A stretch of 64,000 bases of DNA, from NCBI GenBank assembly GCA_963978905.1, contig OZ022258.1:56962591-57026590 (forward strand), written 5' to 3'. Source of the stretch: Trichostrongylus colubriformis. Its lineage: Eukaryota; Nematoda; Chromadorea; Rhabditida; Trichostrongylidae. The position numbers and the translations under genes are program-made. The first letter of the stretch is position 1, and each line of letters opens with the position of its first letter. Shown here one piece after another: positions 1 through 10,949 of the stretch. The notes under the pieces were generated by a model. That model searched no databases. It saw only the letters and a program-made list of their open reading frames with translations, and was not told the origin of the DNA.

Positions 1-655
1 AAATATTTCTTCGTATCGAGAGTATATGGGCACTCAGTAAAAACAAGCACATGGCTGATCTTCAAGAAACTTTGAGTCCACTAGGACATCGTTTAACAAT
101 ACCGCCGTCCACGTTCACATTCAACCAAAGTATAGCTTCAACGCGATGAGGTCGAGGCGATAGATTAGCATGCTTGCCCCCTACTGCAATCCAACCGAAA
201 ACTCATTGGGGATGACTGTTCAGCAAATCAACCGAAATGAAAGGCGATTGCTTAGCAAATCTGCCAAAATGAAAGGCACTACACGACCGTGAATGAACTA
301 ATGAAAGCGGTTGTGGTTGCCTGAGACAACATCAATAAGCAACTTTCGGAAACTTGGTTCAGAGCATGCCGAACAAGATATTCGAGTAACTCGAAACCAC
401 TGAGGACCCAAAGTTTTTAACCTTAGCGACAGGCTTGTTTCTTTAAGTTTCCACATACTTTTGGTACAAATAAAACTTTTCCACATAATAGATACTAGTT
501 GAATTGCCCTTAGAACTCTGCCAGACTGAGTATTCTTAGGTCATCACAAGCAAGGAATTGAATAGTCAAAACCGTGTGTTACGAGTGAGTGGTGTTTTCG
601 TAGAATTAAAATTTGAGGTGTCCACAGAGTTTTGGTACGGAGTGTATGCTTTCCC
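1..655. other. No recognised feature
   Basis: I see no convincing exon, repeat boundary or RNA gene here. Short ORFs on both strands lack splice sites or family motifs. Confidence 0.4.
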
Positions 656-1104
656 AGAGGTGTTCTCTTGTTAAGTCATCTTTTGTCACAAGATGTTTTT
701 GAATACGTATCGTGAGCGCTCTTCCAGTGCACGTTGCCTTACATGCTGACACTCATGATTACACCCATTTTGGCGCAATCCCCAGTCCATACTGGCATGT
801 AATACAGTACTCTAATATGGCTTCTTATTGTAAGGCCTGTTACGCTTGAGTTGGCTTTTGATATTGCCATGATTACTCAGTGAGAAGATCATCGTTCAGC
901 TGTACTCAAACCAGACATCGTCGAATCCCAGCAGTCGGTCTATCACAAAAGAAAGGTATGCATAAGTAAACCTTATTCAGACGCGGTGTGTTACGGTGAC
1001 CAATCTTCCTTATGCTAGTACAACATAGCAGTCTGATGCAGCTATGTCAGAAGCCACACATATGAATTCTCGCCGCTATGTTGAGCCTGTGACATTTTTA
1101 CGTA

Positions 1105-1245
1105 ATTTTGGAGCACGAGACTCAAATTTCCGCAAGGAAAATACTTAACGCGTTTTGGGCTTTCGTGAGAAATCCAAGTATGAGCCGCCGAAATGCTTAT
1201 CCATTATAAATGATCTCTTGCCAATTGCGCAAGATTGTCTGCTAC
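1105..1245 (+). pseudogene. GIY-YIG endonuclease C-terminal fragment (Penelope-like)
   Basis: The plus-strand frame reads ETQISARKILNAFWAFVRNP and then MSRRNAYPL before a stop. The same residues recur in three other loci of this window (for example ETEISARKMLEAFWVSAKNP at 23.3 kb). In the GIY-YIG fold of Penelope-like proteins this segment supplies the conserved Glu (here replaced by Asn in LNAFW) and an Asn-Pro turn. Only about 45 codons survive, so it cannot be functional. Confidence 0.65.
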
Positions 1246-1290
1246 TGATGTGAAGAGCGAGACACACATGTCCCGCTATAGTACGAGAGT

Positions 1291-1740
1291 GTTCATAATG
1301 ATGGTGTCTGCGTTTCCGAGGAAAATTGTGAAACTGGCAAAAATGGATTAGATAGGTGTAGATTAGAAAAATCCGAAATAGCGTTCTTGTGTATCTGCAT
1401 AATTGCGGACTGTGCGGATTCGTAGAAAGTGCGGAAAAAGTTTAGATACGTATCGACCGGGAGAACTGTGGAAATTCGGAACCTGTGCTTTTGCGAGCTT
1501 GTGGAATCTGTGGAAAAAATTTATATACGTATCGATAGGATGAAGTATGATGACTGGGTTTTCGTTTCATGCAGGATTGTAGAATCCTCCTCTCTCTAAT
1601 CCTCTCGATTCTTCCTTTTGCGCACGTTCCGCCAGAAATACGCTGGTTCCGCAACTCTACCAATCGATACGTATTATTATCATTTACGCAGACTCCGCTA
1701 TTGTGAAACGCAGATTTCACCACTATGCACGCTTCCTGAC
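1291..1740. mobile_element. Nested inverted-repeat insertion inside the Penelope-like copy
   Basis: Aligning locus 1 to the 23.7-kb copy shows extra DNA between the 'catgtccc' block and the 'gcatgacatctctcatt' block. Its ends are imperfect inverted repeats: left CATAATGATGGTG-TCTGCGTTT from 1294, right the complement of AAACGCAGATTTCACCACTATG up to about 1728. Inside are three copies of an ATACGTATCGA-type motif (about 1446, 1515 and, inverted, 1662). It encodes no recognisable protein and looks like a non-autonomous DNA transposon. Confidence 0.5.
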
Positions 1741-1929
1741 GGGTAGCATGGCATCTCTCATTAGGTGACGGCAACTAACACGCAGTGGCGCCGTTCCGCT
1801 ACAGCGGTGTTGGATTGAATGAGCCCGTTCCTCCCGTACCATGTTTCTTCAGCTGCTTTCCTGGTTTTCTTTCATAAGTAGGTTTAAGCGTTTGACGGTA
1901 GTGAACAAATCCTAAATCTTGAGATACGT

Positions 1930-1995
1930 TCACACGTTCGGGCCGAACTTGATCACGTCGAAACGTCACACCGTGAATAAACTGTTCCACCTAAT
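1930..1995 (+). ncRNA. Hammerhead-type motif of Penelope-like terminal repeat (copy a, degenerate)
   Basis: The core GTCGAAACGTCACACCGT gives a GAAA box and a 3-bp ACG/CGU helix with a 6-nt loop, as in the other copies. The CUGANGA box is not recognisable in this copy. It lies at the 3' end of the plus-strand fragment. Confidence 0.4.
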
Positions 1996-2612
1996 ATTCG
2001 TCTTGGCATAATAGAGAGTTGGAATCAAACGATAATGAGGTTTCACGGAGAAGAAGTCGGAATCTATGCCTTACTCGTTCGTCATGATACTGTCGCGCGT
2101 CGCTTTGCTCGCTCTAATACATTCTGCCTAAAGGCCCCACCACCTAAATTCCACAATTTTTCCACAATATGCGAAAATCACCCCGAACGATGCCTTCAAA
2201 CCCAGAAATCTCAGGCTACATGAGCGCTCCGATTTGACCTCAATTAATAGCCGCAACTGCACAGCCAATGAGTCTTTTTATGCGTCTGGAAGTTCCGCTT
2301 TTTAGAGAAATGGAAGTGCAGCAGTAGTCGACGTCAGAGCACATTTCATTAAGAAAATGAACGGCTATGAAACCAAGACAGCATTCATGATTTGTGGAGG
2401 TATCGGACTTCATATACAGAAACACGCGAAAACCTCCTCCGAAGTCAGTTTCTGCTTCTTAGTTACTACGAGTTTCAAAAACATCAAACAAAAATAAAAA
2501 AAAATATTTCTGAATGTTGTTTTAGGTCATATGATGTTGGTGCATGAGTTCTGCGACACCTCAGAAGTCTCTTCCTACAAAGCTGTCCCAGCGCCTTTCG
2601 GAGATCTCTCAC

Positions 2613-2929
2613 CTGGATGATGTAGGTCATTCTCCTTTCCAATCTGGAGAGAAATATATGAAGAGGCTCCACTTGGTCTAAGCAAAAATGGCTCCAGTAG
2701 AAGACTCCGTACCTCTCCTCGTCATTTATTACCTTCTTCAGTAGTCCACGATAGATGCTGCTGCTGATTTTTGCGATGAGTTCGGGAAAGACGTCATCCA
2801 TCATGCCACAGTCTCTCGAGTTCGGCCGCTTTGATTCCGGAGACGAGTCTTCTCGATCGACCGCGTAACGTCCATCGAACACACAAGATAGTGTGAAACG
2901 TGAAGGTCTCGAGGTGAATCCAATAACGA
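2613..2929 (-). CDS. Candidate internal exon, unidentified protein
   Basis: I do not recognise this protein. On the minus strand a 105-codon open frame is bounded by an acceptor (TTGTGTAG, exon from 2929) and a strong donor (CAG|GTGAGA, exon end 2613). The frame is entered in phase 2 and left in phase 0. The peptide starts VIGFTSRPSR and ends RLERRMTYIIQ. Its middle is Ser/Arg-rich (DREDSSPESKRPNSRDC) and its second half is amphipathic and helix-like. An internal AAG|GTAATA donor and a TTTTTGCTTAG acceptor could mark a 55-nt intron, but the frames do not join. It lies downstream of the synaptotagmin-like exons on the same strand; the phase rules out a direct join to the last of them. Confidence 0.3.
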
Positions 2930-2984
2930 CTACACAAGATTAGCTATTACACTGGGGTTATCCCACACTACAATCAGCAGACGT

Positions 2985-3765
2985 CCCACTGATCTCAGCT
3001 TCAAGAAAGTCTTCGCGGTATAGTTATTTTCCAACTGAGTGAGTGAGAGAAGACCATCCGTGTCAGTGTACGTCAGTCTTTGCTGTGTCGTCCTCATCTG
3101 ATCACATTTCTTCGAGAGATTATTACCGGAGATAAAAGCTCGATTCTTTACGTAAACCTACAAGGAAGCGCTAATAGCTGCCCACCGGAGAAGCCATCAC
3201 CTGAAGTCATAACAGGGTTCCATGAAAAAAGGTATTGCTTTGCTGTGGGTGGAATTCCCACGTGTACAGTACTTTCAGCAGCTACTCATTGGTGCTGCAG
3301 TGACCGCAAGTCTCCACTCTAACCAACTGCAGAAGTTAGCAGACATTTTCCGCCAGCTTTACCCAATAAGAATGCGTTTTGTTCAGCAGCATGACAACGC
3401 AAGTCCACATCATAGACCACATAAAAATAAAGACCACACATCGCAAAGACAACACAGGATAGAATCAAGGAACTTGACTGGAAATTTGTGCCCCATCTTT
3501 TGTAATCACACAAAGTAGATCGTTCTGACTACCACTTATTTAGAGCTCGGTAAACATCGTGTGAAGGGGAAGAAGTTCGACGAACTAACTGAGGTGGAAT
3601 ACTGTGTGCAAGCGCATTACTTCGCAGCCCGCGGAGTTCGACAATGGGCAGTCAGGAGCTGCCGACGCGTTGGGGACGTGCCATAGAAAACGATGGCTAT
3701 TATATCGCAGCCCGATATTTGTCACTTATGAAGTAATAACTTTTGAAAAAAAGTCACATCACAAA
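2985..3765 (+). pseudogene. Decayed mariner-family transposase
   Basis: Successive plus-strand frames reproduce mariner landmarks in order. TFLREIITGD at about 3105 corresponds to the first catalytic Asp in TGDEKW. QLLIGAAVTA and QLQKLADIFRQL lie at about 3275-3360. VQQHDNASPH at about 3380 is the second catalytic Asp (HDN). A C-terminal block QELPTRWGRAIENDGYYI starts at about 3652 and ends in tandem stops. At least three frameshifts and several stops interrupt it, and the third catalytic region (PDLAPSDYHLF) is missing. A complete mariner transposase is about 340-350 residues. No terminal inverted repeats were found. It lies between the last synaptotagmin-like exon and the 2613-2929 exon, opposite in strand. 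Confidence 0.75.
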
Positions 3766-3883
3766 AGTCGTCACAAAAGACTTATGCACCAACCAAGCAG
3801 TAAGATCCCAGTGATGTCGATATAAGGTAAACGTGAGTTTTTCTAGTCTCACTTTATATTGAAAAAAAAACTGATGTCTCCAC

Positions 3884-5374
3884 CTGTATCATCTGCTCCC
3901 AATGTTCTTGAGCGTCTGGTGAACTTGAATTTAATCCCAGCGCTAACCATCCAATCATTTGTCGACGCCTTAATACGCCTACTGAACTCCACACTTCAAC
4001 CCGTACTGTGCACACATCAAGGTCCGGGCGATGCAACTGAAAAATAGTAGAACCTTAGATCAGATTCCATAAGCCAAGCATCAATGTTTTTGAATTTTGA
4101 ATGTTCAACTTTTGAATTTTATTAAAGTGCTGAACCAAATCCGACGAGGCGGTTTAGGAAGTAGTTAATGTTTTAGGGGAGTGAAAAAACCAAAGTTCGG
4201 CGCTAAATGACCCTCTAGTGAATAGTCACAGTGGCGCAATAAAATCCAAGTGCGCCGTAATTCCTACGTGTTTGGGATACGGTAGGTAAATTTGTTTGCT
4301 ATCACTTTCAAATAAGAACCTTCTTATATTATTTCGAATTGGAAATGCTGCTAGACAGCAGGAGCGCTTTGCTATCCACTTTTCGAACACTTAAGAGATT
4401 AATGAGGCAGACTAATTGTAAGATCTCACACCAATGAGACTTATTGTCCCATTCAACAAGCATGACATCTTCATTAAATCTGAAATATGTACCGGGACAC
4501 TCGAACTGGATCACCACGCCACACCACCACACGCGACAAAAATCTTTATGACCCTGCAGTGAATTGGTCGTTCACATAAATGCGCGGCCGCTGTTTGCAG
4601 GTGCCGATGCAGTTCCAACATCCTGTCGCACCCTCATTGGGGCCCATCTCACGCCGCAGACATAGAGCAAACTCAGGCTCGGTCCGGAATTTGGGATTTG
4701 GTTTCGCTAATTTTCAGGATTCATGGCTTTACTACACTGTAAAATAAAAAAAGCTGAGTGGTATCGAAACTTCACAGAAGAATTCACAGATATTCGATGA
4801 ATTCTCACCTGTATGGATGCAGAGTGCTCGTATTGTGGTTCGGAGCATCCTTTGACTAATTCGGTCTTCTGACGCCATAGCTCATTGCCGAATTCGCCCA
4901 ATGCAATAATCTTGATAAATGTATCTGCAACAGTGTAACTTTTCAAACTTTTCAAGAGTACTACCTCATTTTTCAAAAAAAAAAGCAAGTCAGATAAACC
5001 GACATCGGTGCGCGCGGTCGCGGAGCGTGAACAACTGAGTCCGTGTGTACTTAGCAGTTATGATGCAATTCTTTGAAAAGCGATGTTGCTCGAAATTACC
5101 TGTTGGTCTGTTTTTTTCTCCAAGTGATGATCCTCGTTCGATGCCTACTGTAAGACATCCGTGATCCGTGTCGTAGCATAAAGCTATCAGTAACTGAAAT
5201 AACAAATATCAGACAATTTGTTAAAATATGTTGATCCTGATAAGATACCTCAGGAGCGCCATTTGTTGGCTGACTACAGAACCGCCCACATGCGTCCACC
5301 ATACTGTTACGGCGACTGTCGCCAGACGCGACACTGCCATTTGACAGTCGATGCATTGAAGGAGAAAGACCAGC
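3884..5374 (-). CDS. Synaptotagmin-family C2-domain protein (partial, four exons; Syt14/16-like)
   Basis: Four minus-strand exons join in frame: 5374-5249, 5193-5100, 4924-4809 and 4036-3884. Acceptors are GATGTTTCAG, TTATTTCAG, TGTTGCAG and TTTTTCAG; donors are GAG|GTATCT, ACAG|GTAATT, CAG|GTGAGA and CAG|GTGGAG. They give 162 residues. Exon 1 is a Ser-rich linker (SNGSVASGDSRRNS). Exons 2-4 form a C2 beta-sandwich: LLIALCYDTDHGCLTVGIER, then DTFIKIIALGEFGNELWRQK, then RRRQMIGWLALGLNSSSPDA and EHWEQM. The RRRQMIGW...LGLNSS...HW signature is typical of synaptotagmin C2B. Loop 1 reads GEKNRPTD and loop 3 VWSSVGVLR, so most Ca2+-binding Asp residues are absent, as in the Ca2+-independent Syt14/16 group. 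Known members act in membrane trafficking by binding lipids or proteins. The last exon (usually with a CRWHTL-like end), any C2A domain and the membrane anchor were not located. Confidence 0.8.
4440..4650 (+). repeat. Dispersed repeat R3, plus copy (intronic)
   Basis: This block, with the landmark GGGACACTCGAACTGGATCA, is homologous to the reverse complement of 5580-5745. It sits in the intron between the last two synaptotagmin-like exons seen. No coding potential or terminal repeats were recognised. Confidence 0.5.
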
Positions 5375-5579
5375 CTGAAACATCGGTATCATAATAGGGT
5401 GTGGGGGAGGGTTTTGCTCAAAGTTTTACTATTACAGTTTTAGTTTTATTTTCGGATTACAATTCCTTGACAGCAAAAACTCCGAAAAACACGAAAATTT
5501 ACATGCACGACATAGGATCATGTTCTATAGTCAGACTTTATTTACGATACACATACGATGCCCACTTGAAATTGCAGCT

Positions 5580-5745
5580 TGAAAGGTGCAGCTCAAGACA
5601 CTGGAACTGGGTCCAGTCGCCACTGCTTGCAGAATCAATGCTCATTCGCGCGCAACCGATTTATAACGGATGCAGCGATACACTTGTCGCGCGCGGTGGT
5701 GCAGTGATCCAGCTCGAGTGTCCTGGCCCATATACAATATACCGT
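5580..5745 (-). repeat. Dispersed repeat R3, minus copy
   Basis: The reverse complement contains GGACACTCGAGCTGGATCAC followed by a CGCGCGCGACAA segment and a CAGTTCCAGTGTCTTG block, matching 4440-4650. The two copies form an inverted pair around three of the C2-domain exons. Confidence 0.5.
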
Positions 5746-5759
5746 CGCTAGTGAATTCA

Positions 5760-8670
5760 GTGAAGGGTTGACTAGCGAAAAACTTAGCTTAGACTTTCTG
5801 GAAAGTGAGAAAATGTATGAATGCTTTTTATTCCTCTTCAAACAACACATGCTTTATTTTCTCAAATCAGACTTAGAACCCCTAGTCAGGTAGCGGCGTT
5901 TCCAGAACGAAATTATGTTCGAATACGTTAATTTTTCTGAATGATGGCTCCTTAACTCTCTTCACAGAGCATATGTCGCATTTGGGATGAAAAGTAGCGC
6001 ACGCAAATGCGATAGTGCACGATGAAGACTACGTCCGCATATGAGTTGAAAACTGAGTTTCAGCTGAATTTCTGAGTAGTATTGTACAACTACCAGTCGA
6101 AGAGGTTTTTCAGGTTAGAGTAAATAAAACAAAATAAATCAATAGGTAGTAAATGAATAAAGTATATTACAGATTATCAGAAAACAAACAAACAATAAAT
6201 AAAAAGTATGTAACAGATGATAAATAACTGGTAATGTAGTAATGTTTTATGAGTATTTTGTAGCAATTACTGGTCACGCTATGGTGTGCTCCACGCTGTT
6301 ATATCACACGGTTAGGCTGTTACTATGAATTATTTAAAATTTTTGACATGAATGTGATTTCAAATGCTGAAATGAGTGGGCGTTGATAAGGAAGGAGTAT
6401 GTCTTGGAACCTGAGCAAGTTAAAAAGTCGGTGCCAAAATTTGAGGAAGTGATCGATGCTGCCCAGAAATCGGTTTGAAACTTATGTCAGTTTGGTAAAA
6501 AACAATTAAAAACCCAAGTATGGTCATAAACTCTAAGGCAACTTAATACTGTATAGTAGTTCAGGTTTGCGATGTGAATATAGAATTATTACTAGTGTTG
6601 TTTAATTATCAATTCAGACAGATACGGTGAAAAAATGAAAGCATGGGATTTGAGACAAACCTGCCGAGATCATCTGACCAAGATAAACGAGCCAAATTCC
6701 GTTACGTACATACCTCCTGTCGTGCACGTCAACAAGTCCAACACTACTCCAGCTCGGAATGTAAAAGGTGTGGTGCATGAGGAGCGGATGCGGCGTCGCA
6801 CCGCGCGCTCACGACTTTGATTTCACAGAACCCCAATGTGAAAATGAGGCACACGTCGCACTAGCCCCATCGCATCAGCCCCTTGCAAGGGACACTCGGT
6901 TATGACTATGTAGTCTGGATGCTTGAGAACTTCTAGGCGTAACGTTGCAAGAAACTTGCAGAAAATTCGGTTATTGTGACACGGTAAGCGAGCTATTCAT
7001 ATATTTTTTATATTGAATTTTATACCATCGTTTATGATTAGGTTGTTACTCATAAGAATAAATCATTTTTATGAATCATTATTATCATTGAATCATTTAT
7101 GTGAAAAGAAAAATGAGGTGAGAAGTGATAATCTTGAAATAAAAAAAAGCGGGCAGAAAAAGTGATAAAAACACTCAAGCGAAAGCTCGTCACATTACTA
7201 CTGTATAGCACTATCTGATGATTATTACACAAGCTACGTATTATGCTCAGGTTTTGGGCATTTCACACTATACTACTAGTCAATTTATAATTTAACACCT
7301 TCTCCCCTGAAAAAAAGGGGATGACGATAAAAGAAAAGTGACAGGTTTTCTTTCCTTTATAAAAAACATTATTGCAGCCGATGCTGTTGACAAGAATGAA
7401 TGTGCGTTACATTGGAACATTATTAATGTTTCAGAGGCAAAATCACGGGTTTTCCTCATTAGTTATGGAAAAACAGACAAGGAAACGAAAATTAAGGACA
7501 TGCATAGAAGTGTCTTTAGAAAACGACGAACGCAGAAGAGCGTTTACTCTAAAGTATTAGATTTCATATCGTTCTATAAAAGCATGAGTTCACAGGAGAA
7601 AGCCTCAAACTGAAAGTTGAAATATGAGAATACCAAGAATCATTGAAAGTCGAGCATGCATTCAAGTGGAAAGCCATAAATGAGAACAAATTATGGACTA
7701 AACATCACCAAAACTGCACCCCACTCTTGTTGAAAGTGCTTGGTCGTATTCCGAAAGCTGTACTCATTGTCAAGTTGGGTTGAATTCGCAAAAGAAATAA
7801 ATGATAAGTGATAGTACACCCGTCGCGAGGGAAGAAAAGAGAGAAGTTGCTGAAATCACGAGTGAAACGGCCTTCTGCTTACGAATGTTCTTTGACGTAT
7901 CCGGATCCGGACAACTCGGTGGGAAGCACATATGCTCTGTGATCCTTGTGGATACATATTGACGTCATTGCTATGTATGTAACAATAGCCAATTTTCGAC
8001 ATTTCATGATCTTACCGAAGGGCGTGATCTTCGGAATGGGCGGTACTTATGAGATCAGGCAACTTTTAATTGCCTTGCAAAATCTGCAAAAGCTGACTAG
8101 TTTCGGGATTCATCTTCTAAAAATAATCTGATCGCTTAGGTCAGTGTGATTTCCAAGTTGGAACAACACTGAAAATCAAGTTAGGAGGAAATGTTAAGGA
8201 TTTCAGTGGGTGGCATGAATGAACTGCCACGCCCACCGAACTCTTCTCAATTCTCCCTGTGGTTGTGGAATATTCTAGTATTTTCGGTGACTAGCAACAC
8301 GACTGAAAGACGTGCATTGGATTTGTCGTCTAGCAATAGGGCAGGATTAGAAGAAATTATTCGGAAAAAGTAACTTAATTAAAAAAGTTAAATGAACCGC
8401 AAAAGTTCCGAAAGTTTCTACTACGTTGTCTCCTCCTCATCAAAAAAACATTTGGATTCGAAAAATGCTGTCGAGGCCACTCGTTTCCTTCAGGAATTCT
8501 TCAGCCGCAAATAATATGGAATAATTAGTCCTCTGATTCGCAATATTGTGATTTGATCCACACAGGACATTAAAAAACACAAAAGAAAAAACAAATAAGG
8601 TCAAAAATCGCAAGAAAACGCTGAAATGAGCCTACGGCTTAATAAAAATTGAATTAAAACTGATTTTCAA
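5760..8670. other. AT-rich stretch, no gene recognised
   Basis: No exon with good splice sites and family similarity was found on either strand. The DNA is AT-rich around 6120-6250 and 7000-7340. It may hold upstream introns of the C2-domain gene; its N-terminal exons were looked for here and not identified. Confidence 0.4.
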
Positions 8671-8674
8671 AATT

Positions 8675-9185
8675 TCATGCAATCGTCTGTGGCCTGGAAA
8701 TATTGACTACAATAAGTCGGAGCAGAAGGAGGAAAAGATCAGGTAATAGCTTCAGATGGTCGTCAGACTGCCTCGCGCTGTTGTGCGAGGAATCTTCGAG
8801 AATCGACTGAATTGCGAGGTCAATGAACTGCGAAGCTTCTGTTAAAAAATTGTCAGTCCGCAGATTCTGCTGGTGAAACTTCACTGGAAAAACTCCTTGG
8901 AGGTTCAGAGAGTTTTGACTGCATCCCCGTTAAAAGGGGTTCACACAAAGCTCCACTGGCGTCGAGGTCATAATTAATCAGTAGATGTATTATTACAATG
9001 CTACTGCAGAACACAGCTTTTCTACTTTCTTTGCGACCACGCTGTGCCATAAGGCGCCATATCCGCTCCAGCCAGCGCTGACCATGCCCTTTGAGCTCAG
9101 CTGACCAATGAGAAACTCGACCGGGTGTGGTTAGCGTGGGTGTACCGCCGTGATGGCGCATCGTGTCGGTGCGAAAGGGATTCAC
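8675..9185 (-). CDS. Candidate exons of an unidentified protein
   Basis: I do not recognise the product. A minus-strand frame opens with an ATG at 9185 (MNPFRTDTMRHHGGTPTLTT) and runs to a stop at 8853. It contains a basic, Trp-containing segment (HGQRWLERIWRLMAQRGRKE), a short hydrophobic stretch (AVFCSSIVIIHLLI) and a Ser/Pro-rich tail. A donor-like TCCA|GTGAAG and an acceptor TTTTTTAACAG near 8837-8885 could splice into a second frame at 8675-8838, which is rich in Leu. It lies about 3.3 kb upstream of the C2-domain exons on the same strand and could be an earlier part of that gene, but nothing in the sequence proves this. Confidence 0.22.
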
Positions 9186-9782
9186 ACTGGACAGCTCTCA
9201 CAGGACAGACATCCCTTTATACACAGGGATATAAAGTCGGCTAATCACTACCGCATGGAGTACGCCTTTCATACCGAAACATAAGACTTCTAGCAAGGCC
9301 AAACATAAATATGTACGAGTGACGTCAGAGCAAGTTAAATGACTTCTTCACCTCGCATCATTCGCCTCCGTTCTCATCTTCACCCGTTCGCTGATTTCTT
9401 TGAAGTATCCACAAGAGCAAAGCCTGCATTACTTCCCATAGCTCAATCAAGTCCAAAATAGCGCAAATGGAGATCCACTGAGCTCGATCAAAAATTTGCA
9501 TTCTGGTTTTCATGTACCAATCCATGTTTCGGGCATTAAGTAATGTTATTCTTTTGTTGATTAAAGTTTACGGCATCGAGGACAATGGCCGCCAACACTG
9601 CAAGCCTTACTACGTGAGTACTAATTAATACGGCATTGGCATAACAACTTTGTTGCAACCTCTGATAGCTTGATAAGAAATGTAACACATAATTGAGTCA
9701 TTTTACAAGCAAGATTGCTTGAAAGGGAGAAAAGAGCATAGGTGTAGCATGATGGGAGTCCAGGTCCCCTTCAGCGATAAGG

Positions 9783-9950
9783 CAGCCGTCAGACTTCGCG
9801 ATTTGGCGATTTTGCGAGTCTGCGGTGCTGCGTTCCGCACGCGATGTTGCGGCAGTGCAAGATTCCAAGATCGCAGTATGCGCGCGAAAGTGTGACGCTG
9901 CATAATCGCAGAATCGCAAGATCACAAATTCGCGAAGTCTGACGACGGTT
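9783..9950. mobile_element. GCGA-rich palindromic repeat, copy A
   Basis: Inverted ends read GCCGTCAGACTTCGCGATTT on the left and the complement of GCGAAGTCTGACGACGG on the right. The interior is built of GCGATTTTGCGA-like words in both orientations. Copies B (34721-34897) and C (55596-55783) share the ends and interior. No protein is encoded; it is probably a MITE-type element. Confidence 0.65.
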
Positions 9951-9999
9951 CAACCATGTAAAAAATGAAGCGCGCTGGGCTACAGAGCAAATAAGCGGT

Positions 10000-10262
10000 A
10001 CTTGCTGAGGTGAATCAGTATTTCCGGCACTTTTAGCGTAAAATCCTTCCCGATTTTGAAGTAGGTTCCAGAAATTATCAGTGAAATCCTGCTTTGCAAT
10101 AGCAAAAAGGATATGTGCCATTGAACGACGAAAACAGCGAGGAGGTTCCCTGGAGTATGGGATGGGTGGATTATAGCTCCACTGGGAGCTCGACCCTTTG
10201 CTCTCGACCAATACCCAAAAGATTGGAAAAATGCAATCTGAAGGAAGTAAGGGAATTTTCAA
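10000..10262 (-). CDS. Candidate exon, unidentified protein
   Basis: A minus-strand frame begins near a good acceptor (TTACTTCCTTCAG, exon from about 10235) and stays open past 10000. It includes YNPPIPYSREPPRCFRRS, then a helix-like segment AHILFAIAKQDFTDNFWNLL. A possible donor is CAGCAA|GTACCG near 10005. No family motif was recognised. The frame also runs on through repeat copy A, which warns that openness alone is weak evidence. Confidence 0.2.
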
Positions 10263-10949
10263 TTGACGAGGAAGTTATATGAAAGATGGAGCTCCAATAA
10301 GTCTGCAAATGAATCCACAAAGCATTCAAGGGTTTCGCTAAGCAGTTCTCATCAAAAAATGAATTATGCAGATTTTCTTCATGGAAAGAGATGGCCTATG
10401 AAATCCAGAGGAATAATGACGAACGATTTTTTGGATCAGCCTCCTATCAATAATTCCTGTTGGGGATGGGATTTCTCAATGATGCAAAATCTTCAGAAGC
10501 CGTAAAAATGGTGACTAGAGAAGCAGCTTAATTATATGACCCATCAAAAAATTTTCTTTCACCACCTTTGTTCCATATTTTACATCGAGTATGCGCATAC
10601 TAGAACATACTAGAAAGTACACTACATATTATCAGGTGCATTGGAAAATGGATATTATTACCAGTTTTTGTGTAATTATCTTTTCTCGAGGATATTTAAT
10701 GGGTTTCCGGTGGTGCTATAAATAGACTTCCGTGCAGCGATAGTAGGAGATGTTTAGTTGCGCGACGAAGACAACGACGTGATGAGAATTATCTAGGAGC
10801 CGATAGTAATTACGAAGCAACGAGGCACAAAAAGCCGATCATTTCTGAGACGACTACTAGACGTGCAGCGATTTACCACGTGAATCAAGCAGTCAGCAGC
10901 TTCTGCGTTCTGCGCAATTCAGTCATGCGAAAAACCATGAAAGAGCATA

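Larger units (their letters stand above)
660..1995. mobile_element. Penelope-like element remnant, locus 1 (two opposed fragments)
   Basis: Two pieces of one Penelope-like family lie in opposite orientation. Positions 660-800 read on the minus strand match the central GIY-YIG endonuclease region of the 23.4-kb copy at DNA level, with a deletion that removes the YIG motif. Positions 1105-1245 read on the plus strand encode ETQISARKILNAFWAFVRNP, the C-terminal part of the same domain, before a stop. The plus fragment then continues as 3' untranslated and terminal-repeat sequence (1249-1290, then 1741-1995) that matches 23720-24004. It is split by a 450-bp insertion at about 1291-1740. The 3' ends of both fragments point outward. 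The locus is dead: no intact frame and no reverse-transcriptase core. Confidence 0.7.

Noticed and set aside
3620..3690. Terminal exon of the C2-domain gene (a minus-strand W-H containing frame)
   Set aside because: The plus strand here encodes the mariner C-terminus (ELPTRWGRAIENDGYYI), and the minus frame has no acceptor in the right phase.
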